NCBI GenBank assembly: GCA_020284085.1
Contig: JACEVL010000410.1
Location: 558,001 to 622,000, forward strand
Reading direction: 5' to 3'
Length of the DNA stretch: 64,000 nt
DNA from: Aporrectodea caliginosa
Taxonomy: Eukaryota; Annelida; Clitellata; Crassiclitellata; Lumbricidae
The translations under genes were made by a program, and so were the position numbers. The notes under the pieces are model-generated. The model was not told where the DNA came from. It ran no database searches and saw nothing but the letters and a program-made list of their open reading frames with translations. Positions 11,166 through 23,439 of this stretch are shown in pieces (position 1 is the stretch's first letter; every line of letters begins with the position of its first letter).

Positions 11166-11559
11166 TGCGGGCGTCCCGGATTTGCAAAATCAAAATCATT
11201 GGCATTCCCACGCAAAATGTGCATGTTTCTAAGGTTTACATTGCTTGATAAATATTAAAACTTTACTATAAATTACTTGCAATTTTCTCTATCTTGTTAT
11301 TGGGAAAGTTAAGGAAAGACAACGCAGGTTTCTGCGTTTGCGAATGAAACGTCAGCTGCGACTTGGCGCAACTACATAGGCCTACTCAGTCGGGTGGAGT
11401 GAAAGTATAGAAAAAAAATTATTTTCAGTTAACGTTTTCCAATAGTGATGAAAAGTCATGAAATACACGTTTAAATCAGAATCAAATGAACTGCTGCAAT
11501 TTTAAATATTTCCAGGAACTGTGCTTTAATTCACTTACTCTTTCAGATCACGCGTGCAT

Positions 11560-11960
11560 CTAGTTCTTGCCGCCCCATCTCCATTCTCAGCCTCTCCATG
11601 CCATTCGCATGCCCTATGGTCGGGGATCCCTTGACTGTCCGATTCCCGGCGACGAACTTCGTAGCTCTTAGCTCTCTTCCGCCATCGACGCTTGACGCCC
11701 TAAACGCTGACCAGCTCTACGATCTCCATTCCTCCACCATGAACCAACCCATCGACACCATACTACCGCTTCGGGGAGTAAGGACCCGATGCCGACCTCA
11801 GGCCGTCTGGCTCAATCCATTGGACTAGGGATCCTGCTAACCGACTGGCTTGCATGGATCACTCAACTTCGTGCTCTCCACCGTCGGAAGGAGGCGGCGT
11901 ACTAGAAAAACTTGGTCCTACCAATTCAGAAAAACCCAAACTTAAAGTCTTGCGAACTGG
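11560..11960 (+). pseudogene. LINE ORF fragment (endonuclease-RT linker region), probable
   Basis: A frame with PSTLDALNADQLYDLHSS, DTILPLRGVRTR and RPQAVWLNP has the order seen in CR1/L2-like LINE proteins between endonuclease and reverse transcriptase (D-x-x-A-P-L/x-x-V-R-x-R-x-x-x-x-W-x-x). It is then frameshifted into a basic segment (LRALHRRKEAAY). Only this piece is present. Assignment is moderately secure. Confidence 0.45.
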
Positions 11961-12035
11961 ACTCATGGTCAAATTTGATGACAACAAGGTTTCATGGCTC
12001 ATCACTCGCCTTTACCTTGTATTTCTCGTCGTGAT

Positions 12036-12214
12036 AAGGGCTACCTGTGATGAGAAACAAGGATTCCAAATGTAAGACGATCAACAGTTATTTCAAGGAC
12101 AAAAAGGTCAATTTTAGAGAAAAATCATTGTCTGAAATTGACATTTTTGTCTTTAAAATAACTTTTGATCGTCTTAAATTTGGTATCCTTGTTTCTTATC
12201 ACAGGTAGCCCTTT
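12036..12214. mobile_element. Palindromic (foldback) MITE, about 180 bp
   Basis: The left arm AAGGGCTACCTGTGATGAGA is mirrored by the right arm TCTTATCACAGGTAGCCCTT. Complementarity continues inward through ACGATCAACAG/TTTTGATCGT and TCAATTTTA/AAATTGACA. A loop remains near 12115..12135. No coding capacity. Confidence 0.65.
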
Positions 12215-13679
12215 TCAAGGCGATAAATGCAGAAAGAATTAACCAATTTGAACAATTATTGGCTGAGATCTGATCATTTATCTTCGATTTTTGTTAGATT
12301 TTGTTTCTTATGACCTTAAAATGACCTTGAATGACCCTGCATTTGGCATCTATATTTTATCGAAATATAGCTCTCATCGAGACAAACAAACAATAAAAAG
12401 TTTATATACATTGGACTCCTCGTTAATTTTTTCTAATAAAAAGAGTAAATCGATAATGGACTCAAGTTCCAAGACAAAAGCATGGGCGCCTTCAGTCCTG
12501 GGAGTTTAAGTAGGGTATGTTCGGTGGCTTTGAGGGACCTCAGGATAACATTTAAAATTCTGTAAAAAATATTTCTAGACAATATATGAATGGAATAATG
12601 GGAAAAAATAGGGAATAGTTGTTTTCTGCAATGTATCATTTTTCTGGACACCCCTAGCCTACAGTTATATAATTATTGATACTAAATAATTTAGTTATAG
12701 TTTAAATTTAAACATGTTTAGTAACAAGCATCATTAGCATGACATAAAAATTGGAGGAAATGAGGTAACGATTATTTATATTAGTTAGCTATATAAATAA
12801 TAGCAATTATTTATGTATTTATGTATCTCAGAGATTAGTTATTAACTACGAGATACCGGCAGGTTCTGCTGAATGTAAGAGTTCTTCAGCGAGGGTTTGC
12901 TCTTTCGGTTCAGCTTCATAGGCACGGTCTGCAATAAATTAGTCATGTCATTCAGTTTTATTTCAATCAATCAATCAGCCGTTTATTGATTCAACAACAG
13001 AACAAATAATTAACAATCAGTCATTTTCAAAAGTTAATCTGCTGATGCCGTCAACAGGCATATGATACAATCACTCTTTGCAGAATAAGAGACAGTAGCA
13101 TAGTAGCATGTTGCAAATAACATCAAGGATAAATTATGCTTTGATAATTATAAGAGTTACCATACTGGTAAGCCGCGGAATTAATGTGCAAGTAATTATA
13201 ATTATTCTTAACCATGAAAAGTTTAGTCTAGTAGTTACCAGCAGGTTCATAGAAGCAACCGAGTTCTGCATCTGTGAGAGGCTGGTTCTGTTCATGTATG
13301 TCGTGGGGGAAAAAACCATAGCTATGACTCGCCTTAGCGATTCTTTTCGCTATGAAACGATTAAAATGCGATGTAGGATAATTTTTCAGTAAACGGATAC
13401 ATTTTAAATCTTGTAAATAACAAAATTTAAACTGTGCCTTACCTTCTATTAGAGCAGGCGATAAAAAAATCGCTTTTAGAAGACTCAAATTTGACGAAAA
13501 TCTTAAAAATTGAAACAAAAGTAGTTGCGACAGCTCTTCTGCAGAGTAGACCTATAGTTTTCCATTGTGATTCGCGTCAGATCAGCTTATTAAAACTCAA
13601 GGTAAAGATTCTACAGTATCGACCGTTTTCTTGCCAGTATGGAGTGCCACTCTTACCCACCACGCCACTCCTGCACCGG
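12215..13679. other. No gene recognised; AT-rich DNA
   Basis: Overlapping short frames on both strands lack recognisable domains. A CAATCAATCAATCAG run near 12964 may be the end of a degraded retroelement. Confidence 0.45.
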
Positions 13680-15560
13680 TCTCCCTATATCATACACGCA
13701 CACTCGACGTTGCACAGTTCTACCATGCTATTACTGCAATCTAGCCTTTATACAGTGCATTTGTTTACAACAGAGAGAACCTCAAAAAGTACTAATGATA
13801 TCCAGTTTTAAATTCGACGCAGGCTAATTTGTTTGCGCAGTAAGTGATAGGTTGCCAATGTATTATTACCAACTGATGAGCAATTGGATTTGTTCTGACA
13901 AACACCCGTTGCAAGTTTGCTACTAGGCCTGTGTAAAAAGCTTTTACAATAATTGAGCAATGGCTTATTTATCGATTATTCTTCTCGTTAGGTCCTCTCT
14001 CGCATTCCCCTCTCCGCTTTCTTCTCGCTCTAATCTCTAATCTTTGGTCAGAACACTTTTCAATGGTTTGAAATTATTGCACTTCTTCTAAATTACTCGA
14101 ATTTACGAATAAAGTGCATCGGAACAATTTTGCTTTAAACTTTCGATACTGTTATACGACGATTTTAAATCACTGACTAAATTATTACATCTAGCTCCCA
14201 CAATACAATAATTCTTCAGAGTTGCTCATTTTGTGCTCTTAGCCTTAACTGTCACTCATTGTTCAAGTAATTAAATTAGCAACAATTATCGAAAGGTTCA
14301 TCGCTGCATAACTTGTCCCTAAACGTATTACATGTAAATCTATGTACCCTGTTCCAGAATAATAACTTCTTCAGCAACCACAATCACCATGGAATGGTCA
14401 CCCCTTCCTTTAAATTCATTTTCTGTAGCTTTCGACCTGTTTAACTTGAGATGAGTAGTCGCACTGACGGCACTGGCCAAACTGTGTGCCTGACAAGAAA
14501 GCGCAATTTCTGATTTTAAAAAGATGCAAATCCAAATGACTGAAACTGAAATTTAAGAAATAGAATACCACAAAGGTTAGTCTAAACACAAGTTAGATCG
14601 TTTTAAGAGATTGTACGAGTGTCAATATAAACACCAAACTTAGACCCACTTCCAACTAATATATTATGATGCTCACGATCGTACCAAATTTAGGCTGCTC
14701 TAGACTTAGGTATGTTTATTAATAACTGACATGATTTTGTAGCACCAGCATCTGATTCTTGATTCCGAGTGGAATCACATTTCGATATCGTGCATGCCTA
14801 TCTGATTCAGATTTGGATGTTAACACTTACGAGATCAACTACTGACATAATCGTTTTTTTGCTCACACATGCGTACATTATTCAAGAACATAAGCAACTT
14901 CTACTTGGTCCTACCTCTCTGGTTAGTTGCAGCACAACTGTAAATGCGATATGTTCTCGTGGCCTTTTACAGACAAACGAACAGATGCTATGCGCCTGTC
15001 AATGACTGTGAGCCCTGACGTTTACGATAGCAGGAACAAACTGATTACTCGTCAGTATTGGCTATACAGCAGCATAGACGAAGACGCAGGCCTACAGAGG
15101 AAGAGAGCTAAACTGAGCTTGTTGAGCATGTAGGCCTACTGACTAAATTTGGAAGGATTTTTACAGAAGAGGACTACGATTAAGAAACTTTGTTAGAATA
15201 GAAAGTCTGTGTCTGTGTTATTTACTACATTGTCGCATTCACAGTAAGATTAACATACCGGTCGCTGTTATGGAAATATTCAGGTCTTTATTGAAAGCGA
15301 GACAACATAATTTCTGAGCTTCTCTTCGCTTTAAGATCACGACTATAACCGACCTATAGATGTATACATGGATACGTATATACAATTATACATGCATGCA
15401 TGCATACATGCATGCATGCATATATATATATACAATGAATATATGCATGCATGCATAAATGCAAGCATATACGTGCATTCATACATGCACGCTTGCATAC
15501 TAGAATGGCCATTATTTAAATGGCGAAAATTAAATGCATTAATTAATGCATCTCAGTGTT
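13680..15560. repeat. Segmental duplication block X, copy 1
   Basis: Matches 31040..34700 and, in part, 49985..50560. Shared phrases in order include CAATCTAGCCTTTATACA, TAGTCTAAACAC, CGATCGTTTTAAGAGATTGT, ATTTCGATATCGTG and GTAAATGCGATATGTTCTCG, then the ATTCAGGTCTTTA end. No conserved reading frame is evident across the three copies. Confidence 0.7.
15370..15500. repeat. TGCA/TACA microsatellite
   Basis: Alternating CATGCATGCATACATGCATG and ATATATATA runs; the paralogous position in copy 2 is expanded to the long ACAT array at 34080..34314. Confidence 0.8.
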
Positions 15561-15849
15561 AGGCCTAAGTATCACCCTTTCAAGGTGTTTTTAACTTTTT
15601 ATGAAAAAATGTTATGTGAAGATTTGGAGCAAAAAATTTGCGGATCAACGACCCTAAAGTTTAGCCACATAGCGTAATAATAATAGAAATATAAAATGTT
15701 TGCTGTCAGTTTCAATTTGGTCATGCATGAAATCAAGCTGCAGTGAAAATTTCTGTTTATTAAACACTCTCGAACCAATACAGAACCGTTTTAAAATCAA
15801 GCTATACAGTACACTTCCATAGTTTTTTAAAGAAACATTAATTTTCTCA

Positions 15850-17790
15850 CATCAGGAAAGTTTTCCCGACTCTGATCGATAGCTTGAAGAACAAACTGCA
15901 ACTGTTCTATAGTCTTAAAGCGACTTGTCTGTGCCGTGTCTTGTATCATATATGACGACATCTCGCTCTGCATGATCGTTGGTGATTGCTAGCGTGAGGA
16001 CGATTGCCTCTGCAGCCTTGATATCGTTCATACTGTCCAATGTATCAGGGTCTTCGGTTAGAAATCCAACCGGTATGTCCATCGTCACAAATACAAGTCT
16101 GCTTCACTTTGCCACGAAATCAAAAATGGTCTTCTGTTGTACCGTCGCCAAGTCCACTGCTCTGTGCCTTTCAATGGGTCATTTACTCCTTTCTCTGTTG
16201 ATGTTTTCAGCATGGGCCGTTTGTAGTCAAGTCCATCACCGGATCAAAGAGGTTGAGAAGGTTGGAAAGGACTGAGGGAAAATGGACGTTGTCGTAAGAA
16301 CTTAGAAACATTGTAAAGATAATTTGCTGTTTAACCCGTTGTCTTATGAACTTAGTAACTCTGTAAAGATAATTTGCTGTTTAACCCATTTAAAGTAGAC
16401 TGGCTTTCTGTTCACCTTCTCCCCATTTCTTCCACTAGTTTGTCTTCGCTCTTCTCTTTCTTCCACTACATCTGTCTCCCGTTCTCTCTTCCATTGCTAT
16501 CCTTGTCTCCTATTCCTTCTTTCTTCTAACACTTCTGATTTTTTTTATATATAACATATGATGTGCTTAAACACCGTTTGGTCACGTGATTGAATAGCAC
16601 ATGTATAGTATAATTACTCTGAAATGTCAACAATGTAAAATTATGCTACTAACTATGGAAAAGATGGGGTCAATGCCCATAAGCTATAGCTTCTTTTTGA
16701 CTCCATTTGTACAGTGGCTTTGCTGCTCAGTTGGACATAAGCGTTTATTTTGTAATTATTTGTTTCTTGCTGCTGCTGTTACAATAAAGATATATCAAAA
16801 AAAAAAGTTTAAAATCCTCTGAAAGGTACCATAGATGCCCAGCTAGGTTGCGTAAAGCCACTGTACTGATTTATCGGATATCATAATAAACACCAAGTTG
16901 CTGCAAAAAGAGCAGATCAATCCTAGCTGCTTTGGAAGCCATAGTTGCCGGGAACCAGTACCTGATGCTAACTCTTGCACGAAATATGTTCATATGCAAC
17001 AGACCAGAGATTCTCTTGCCGACAGTTTGAACTGCGACATAAGAAGCCAAGTATTGATACAGTAAATTGCATTTGAAGTTTCGACATCTAGCCAAGTTGA
17101 TGCATCGGCCCAGGGGTTCGGAAGTTTGTCCCATGTGTCGGCTTTCTTCTCAAAAAGATACGCTGTAGTTGGAGTAATTTGCAGTAGTCGTCACGACTTC
17201 GTTTATCATGCAGCCGCTGTTCACAGAATACAATGACTTCATCTCGGACATCGATGAGCTCAGATGAGGCGAAGTCATCGGAGAAGGCATCGTTGTATCT
17301 TTCTTTGTCAATCATGGATGACCACTGTCCTTGAAACCGTTTGGAGACGAGGACATCAATTGCGTGACTAGACCCATAATTATTTAACCCAGAGTTGACA
17401 ATCGATACAGGTTCCATGATAGGTGTCGAAGTGAGGCCAGCCTAGTAGCTGCTGAAGAATGACGAAGGCACCTGATGGTCGTCGGCCATTGTTAGAGCCG
17501 GTTGCGTCAAAGCACATGCAACGGACCAAGCCTTCCAGGTTCCATTTTCGTATTGCGTTGTGCACAGATTCGGCCACAGCTTGACCAGTCCTTGCGAGTA
17601 TCTTTGGAATTAACGACAGTTTTTTTCTCCTCTATTGTCGAAACCAGAATGGTCAGCCTATCCACTTCCTCTTTCCCTGTCAAATCAAACCTCAGTTTGC
17701 TGTCTCAGCGGTCTGCCAGGATCGTGTATGGTTTGAACGCCTCTACAATGCCAACAGCTGCTGCTTTTCTGTTTCTTCGACGTAGACTCT
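15850..17790 (-). pseudogene. RNase-H-fold transposase-like gene, decayed copy 1
   Basis: Pieces of one protein occur in order on the minus strand, in shifting frames: DLTGKEEVDRLTILVS (17640..17700), AESVHNAIRKWNLEGLVRCMCFDATGSNNG (17480..17577, given in shorter part as CFDATGSNNG), RFQGQWSSMIDKERY with RDDYCKLLQLQRIFL (17120..17340), RARVSIRYWFPA (16940..16990), a C-terminal FLTEDPDTLDSMNDIKAAEA then TNDHAERDVV (15985..16090), and FVLQAIDQSRENFPDV (15850..15905). This matches a transposase-like family common in invertebrate genomes (FDTT-x-S-N-T-G, HWD, NDxAERGV, LLQVVxxHR motifs). Many stops and frameshifts make it a pseudogene. Confidence 0.65.
16290..16395. repeat. Two-unit tandem duplication, about 52 bp unit
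   Basis: GTAAAGATAATTTGCTGTTT followed by AACCC occurs twice in tandem. It lies within the gap that splits transposase copy 1. Confidence 0.8.
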
Positions 17791-17804
17791 GGATGGTTGA
17801 CATG

Positions 17805-18080
17805 TTAAGTGCAAGGGAGCTTTATGCGACAGTGCCATCCACACCAGGTCGTAGATTCATTCGCTCTGCCACGCAAGGTGACCTGGTTGTCTCTATGGCT
17901 CGAACTTCCACAGTGTTCCAAAAGAGCTTCGTTGCGGTCGGTCCATCTTTCTAGTATAGATTGCCTAGCAACCTACGTAATGAACTTCTTGGACTTTCTT
18001 TGCCCATTTTTGAGGGCCTTTTCCGCAAGAGTTTTCGATCGTGGTTTGTTGTTGTCAGTTCGGGAGTGTCTCTGAGGAGT
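17805..18080 (+). mobile_element. LINE 3' end: reverse transcriptase C-terminus
   Basis: RFIRSATQGDLVVSMARTS followed by KSFVAVGPSF is the C-terminal signature of CR1/L2-like LINE proteins (R-S-A-x-x-G-D-L-x-V-P-x-x-R-T ... F-x-V-x-G-P-x-x-W-N). A stop replaces the expected W-N. Only the last about 90 codons are present. Confidence 0.6.
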
Positions 18081-18624
18081 CTATCTTGAAGTGGAGCTAC
18101 ACAAACGTACGATTATATGATAACGAGTGCATACATGCATGCATGCATACATACATACATACATATATATAAGTACATATACCCGAACTTAGTTCTGTCA
18201 ATAAAAACGATGTAATTGTACCAAAGTAGTGTTTTTAACAAGTGTCTGGTGTGCAAACATACATACATTAGTGTGCTTCCAAACATGGCGTGGCAGAAAG
18301 TTAACTCCCACCTACTATTGCATGATACCAAAATAATGGAAAAGTCACCAGTAAGGTTTTTAGCATCATAGCATGAAAGAATAATATTTCGAACTTGTTC
18401 AAGGCAACAAAAGTTTGTTATAGCGTTGTTTTCATAAACTGTTCAAGTGAAGCAGTAAAAACTAAGACGCATGCAAAAATGTGAACTGCAGTGCAGTGGT
18501 GACTTAGAGTACCAGCGTAAAGTACACAGAACAGTCACTCAGCACAGTCGTTAAAACACTATAGCTACGAACTACATATAAAACATTATCCCCCTATTTA
18601 AACTTAAAATGCAGTTCATTCAAT

Positions 18625-18700
18625 TCATTTCAGAGATTTATATAGCGCCCCTTCAGAGATTATCTACTCAGAAGCGCAGTTAGCATAAGTGTAGCAATAA
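18625..18700 (-). mobile_element. LINE/SINE 3' terminal fragment
   Basis: ATTTATATAGCGCCCC and CAGAAGCGC match the 3' end of the LINE at 9813..10838. An ATTCA-type tail precedes it. Confidence 0.5.
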
Positions 18701-18719
18701 TTCATGTTGCCAGTTTCTC

Positions 18720-20690
18720 TGAATTGCTTCACACATTGAACTTGCTTCCACTGCCCTCGACTACTTGCATGAGATGCTGTTTCTGGTTTGGTTATGGTTA
18801 TGGTTATGCTGTTTCTGTTCGTAGTTGCGTGTTAAAGAGGCATTGAATTCTTGAATCAAGACAACTCCACGTTCTGCAGGATCGTTCCCTACCTTCACAG
18901 AGGTGACAGCCATCTGGTCATTTAGATGTGATCCTTGGAGTAGCCATTCGCTGGAGTCAATCTGCAAGAATTCTTCACCGAGGATTTAAGCCTTAACAGT
19001 GCACTATTGCATCTATTATATGTAGCTTAACCCCTTGAAAAAGCGAAGTCTTGATGTCGTGACGAAGTCATGTAGACCCCATGTTTCTGGATTGACGAAT
19101 AGTGCAGTCCATTTGTGAGTTTCATCAGATACTTCAGTATCTTTGAGAACTATGACCACTGACCTCTTCTCGTCCACCGAGACATTATAGTCGAAGAATC
19201 CAAATCTTACCAGCGGCTCTCTCAGCCAGGTACTATAATTGGCGACCAAATGCTTTGGTGGCAGCTTTTGCGACCTTCTTGTTAAGGCGGGTCATTTCTT
19301 GAAGTAGCTGCAGATTATGTGCTCTGGAACCAATATTCGACATATATCCTACACAGCAGTAAGTAAGAGACAAGCCTCACTACAATGCTTCCTTATTTGT
19401 TCATAATATGCGATGCTTCCTTAAAATATAGAGTAAATAAGAGACAAGCCTCACTAAAATGCTTCCTCATTTGATCATTATATGCGATGCTCCCTTATTT
19501 GTTCATGGTATGAGACGCTTCCTTATTTGTTCGCGATATGAGATTTGTTCGCGATATGAGATGCTTCCTTATTTGTTCGCTATATCAATGACCACACGAC
19601 TTCCGTAATCCAGAGGATCCTAACTGCAATGGTTCATACTGTTTGAAGAATAGCCTCATGGAGTAAATGGCTCTGGCCATCCATCGAGCACCGTGGATTG
19701 CCCTGGGATATTGGAAATGGATACAATTGGGAGACGTTCCACCGAAGAAAACAATCGACATCTCCAGCAGTTCACGGTAGTGATCTGGCGTTTGAATGTT
19801 TCCCGCTCAGCTACTCCAAACTCTAGGACATTGTCTTTCATGGAGCGATAACGGATGTCATAATCTCATTCTCAATGGCTGTGGAAAATGAAGATTGATC
19901 TATTTGATTCTAGAAGTCTTTGAAATGGCCAAACAGTTCTAACCAACTTCTCCAGCATGATCTCTGAGATGCAGGAGCTAACGCCCAATGAGACCAATAG
20001 GCTAATGACGGCCTCCTCTGGATTATATTCTGGAGCTGCCTTGATGAAGCCATTACAGAAAATCTATGAGCAACCATCCTGTCACTTGTATTTTTTTTCT
20101 GTAGCAGAAAGCAAATTGCACCTCTTGTTCCAGTGCTTGAAGCAATGGTATCGAAGCGCATGCCATTGATCCGATACCTTAATCCGCACTCATCCATGTG
20201 GTCAATCACAGGCCCTGACATTTCACTGCTCTTCCATCGAGAAGTTTCGGAGCAGACAACAGCTTCAATACATTCTGTTCAGTGACCAGAATAAGAAGTC
20301 GGTCTACTCTTTCTTCCATGACCTGTAAAGTCCTCCATAATTTTGTCATCCCAATGCAATACCAACGGCAGTAAAGGGTCGAAGGTTGCCTTCACTTCTG
20401 CACTGAATTAAAGCTTCACGACGTTTCATTCGTGCTTTCCTTGTGGCACTTGGGCTATACGACATCATCTGGATCATTCTGTAGCTGACCAGATGAAGTC
20501 ATTGCAGACAATACTTGAGCAGCGTTTCCGTCACTTGTATTAGTCCGATCTAATGCTGCAGCCACTTCAGCAGTTATCACATTCACCGTACCGTTCACTC
20601 TCGGCTTTGAAGCTCACGGACCCTCCTAGGGATCAGGTAACAAGGTAAAACTGCTGCTCTCCGACGATGATCCAGCATCATAATAATCAC
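18720..20690 (-). pseudogene. RNase-H-fold transposase-like gene, decayed copy 2
   Basis: Same family and order as copy 1. The pieces are DRTNTSDGNAAQVLSAM and RKARMKRREALIQCRSE (20390..20560), PLLPLVLHWDDKI (20345..20390), CGLRYRINGMRFDTIASSTG (20130..20190), KDNVLEFGVAERETF (19800..19841), VSVDEKRSVVIVLKD (19140..19190), LHDFVTTSRLRFFKGLSY (19020..19080), VGNDPAERGVVLIQEFNASL (18800..18890) and QVVEGSGSKFN. The N-terminal half is present here, unlike copy 1. Frameshifts, stops and a minisatellite (19365..19590) in the middle show it is dead. Confidence 0.65.
19365..19590. repeat. Minisatellite inside transposase copy 2
   Basis: Imperfect 28-36 bp units with cores GATGCTTCCTTATTTGTTC and GAGACAAGCCTCACTA, about seven copies. 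Confidence 0.75.
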
Positions 20691-20699
20691 CTTCTTGAA

Positions 20700-22874
20700 T
20701 ATCATAGCTCCATGAAACGATCTGTTCCCTTGCTATGTGCTCTGTCAGCATACACAAACAAGAAGGTCGCAGGATTATATAATATTAATATTAATATGAA
20801 CTTTTAATGTATTAAAACCGTTAGTTACATAATAATTTGGTCATCAAAAGTGACAGGGATTTGCATAATATTATTATATGCTAATTGATAAAGTTCTAAC
20901 TACGTTCTAATGCCGTTAGTTATGCAGCTATGATGATTTTGCTTCTTTCGTCAAATCTTGGTGGCCATTTCGTGATTTTTTACATTTAATTGGAAAAATA
21001 CATTCCATAATATGTATTGTAGGCCTATTATATGCTTACATGAATAGACTCTTCATAGATGTTTTTAGCTTGAGTGTTGCATTTATGAAATTTTTTCCAG
21101 TTTGGTTTATTTCGATGGTGGCCAACTTGGATCTGACCTATTTTTGCATAGTTCCCCATGTCATATTCTGGAAGACTTTTTTCCCTGTAACGTAGATGTT
21201 TCACAGAGGTGAATCTCATTGAGAAACCTTTTGTTCAAGTATTTTGAACATCCATTAACTGTTGTTTGATGACTGGACTCAATGGTATCTCCTACTTCCA
21301 TCTGACTCGCTAGGTGTCAGACGGCCAAGATGACAGTTTAATGACTATTTTCTAAAGAGTTTTTCGTCATACAATGAATTTGCTCTTTAAATGTCCTATG
21401 CTCACAACTAAGTTTCAGAGTAACTTCTTAAGTCTGGTTTAGATTCTTCAGTTCTTTGGATGGTAAGTGGTCGCATGGCATCAAAGCCTAAACGCCACTG
21501 AATTGGTTCAATTAGGGATATTGGTTCTCTGCGTGACAATGTCCAGCCTCAGACTTACATAATGGGAAATTTTGGAGTCGGTGATGCAACGCTGAGGTAG
21601 TGTCTTTGGAGTGGTGCTGACCATCAATCACCAACTGGCCTGCTACTGAGGTGAGTCTATCGTGCCTGACCTGGGAGCCAGAGGAGTCGGCCGAGGAGAA
21701 CCAGTCGGTGAACACGACAGTGTTCTGCTGACTTCCTTCAGCAGCAGCTACTGTCGTCATTCACTATTCTCTATGAAAAACGGACCAGCATTACGTCAGG
21801 TGACAGCTCTGGATGGACTAGGCTATACGTTTGTGTGTGACAGCCAACTAAAGAGCAGTGAAAAGCCTATAACAAGTGTACTAATCATAAAGAAAGACGA
21901 TACGCATGTTCAGAGAATGGCATTGAAAGCCATCAAAAGTAACTGCAGAACTGTACATGTACCGGTATCCTAGCAGTTTTCTTAAAGCGTAGTAAATGAT
22001 AGGGCAGCAGCCACAGAAGTAGGTCGATACTGAATGTTCACTGTTCGGCCGTGAAAGTATTTTCGAACCCAATCATATAGAAATAATAGTCATCTGTACG
22101 TTGTTACTGGGGGAAAAGATGCATCCCATAAGTATTAACTCATCTCATAACTATTATCTTCCAATATAGGCCTACGTCGAGTAATGTTTTGCAACAGGAA
22201 ATGCAATAAAAATTTCGTCGCCCTGCCTCTAGAGTCTCGGAGTTCCAGAAATCTACTTTTTTCGTAGCAGGAAGAACCCCATGCGACTAAACACAGGTAC
22301 CCATTTTAGTAATGTACGTATACTATAGGCTGCGCATGGCATGATAGGATGTTGTGAAGAGAAGACATGTTGTAATCAAAATGTAGAAAAAGCAGCTTTT
22401 ACGTGGAATTACGGCTTAAATTTTGCAAGATGATCATGGTGCCAATATTAATTTAAAATTAAAACTAATGACTCGTTCTTATGAGAAAAATCCTGTTCTG
22501 ATGACGCCTAGATTCAACACAAGTAATCAGTGCATATTTTAACAAATTTTGACTACTGGGACAAAGTCTGCCACGACTAGCGGTTTGAGGGAGTGTCGTA
22601 AGCTCCTTGGCGGGGTCAGAGGTGGAGCCCCAGCCGACAACACATTTTAGAGCATTTGCTGCCAAATGGAGCCCATTTTAGCCCCTTTATTTTTCCAAAT
22701 TTGCTTCTTATTATTATTATACATAAATTATCCCTATTTAAGTTATTCTTAGAAGTTTGAAAATATGACATAATTAGTTCAAACATACCATCAAACTAAT
22801 TGATACAAATAAGTCAGTGACAGGCTGAGTGACTGTGATGCAGTGGTAAGTTGCAGCTACAGCACCGTGTAAGT
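20700..22874. other. No gene recognised
   Basis: Short frames on both strands only (the longest, about 100 codons near 21662..21973, has no recognisable motif). AT-rich. Confidence 0.45.
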
Positions 22875-23073
22875 GATAGTATTGCGATCAGTTATTAATT
22901 TTATTATGTGACGTGTGTTATCGGTTTTTGTTTCATTTCCATAACTACATTTGCCTAACAAACAGTGTTTAAACTGAGCAAACACGACCAACTTCATTAA
23001 TGTAGTTAGGCAAGGGAAACAACAACAAAACATAACACACGTCACATAATAACTCTGATCACAATACGATCAC
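22875..23073. mobile_element. Palindromic (foldback) MITE, about 200 bp
   Basis: Long inverted repeat: TTATTATGTGACGTGTGTTA on the left is answered by TAACACACGTCACATAATAA on the right. Arms extend outward to GTGATAGTATTGCGATCA / TGATCACAATACGATCAC. The loop is around 22965..22990. Confidence 0.75.
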
Positions 23074-23439
23074 TGGTATGATGTAACCTGTAGGCAGCCA
23101 ACGGGAATAGGAAAATAATTGGACCAACAGTACTATAATAGTTACATTCTATCAGCTTACATGTATGCTTGGCGAGTGTTTCAACTTTTGACTATGGAGT
23201 TTAGTTAGAACTTAGAAATGACAAATTAATTTTTTTTAAATATTTACTATAGGCCTATACCAATCACTTATGAAATAAGGTAACCAAAAGAATGAAGAAA
23301 TTAGAAATAAAATATATCATGAAATGCAAATGCATGCAATAAATATACACTTAGTTAAAATGGTTTCTAAAACGGTAAACCGGAACTGAAAAAAACAACG
23401 GCTCTTCATAGACTGCCCTATGCATTCCTTTGTAGGCAT
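23074..23439. other. No feature recognised
   Basis: AT-rich single-copy-looking DNA without frames of note. Confidence 0.4.

Larger units (their letters stand above)
9690..11215. repeat. Short tandem array interrupted by a LINE and a MITE
   Basis: Units of about 55-65 bp with the phrase ATCGAGTGACAATGCGGGCG, followed by CCGGATTTGGCAAAA, occur at about 9700, 9755, 10838 and 11160. The LINE at 9813..10838 and the MITE at 10856..11165 separate them. Confidence 0.5.

Noticed and set aside
15979..16275. 98-codon plus frame with hydrophobic stretches
   Set aside because: It is antisense to the C-terminal part of transposase fossil copy 1, which explains the sequence better.
17502..17954. 150-codon plus frame
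   Set aside because: A chance fusion: its first half is antisense to transposase copy 1; only the last about 50 codons are a LINE C-terminus.
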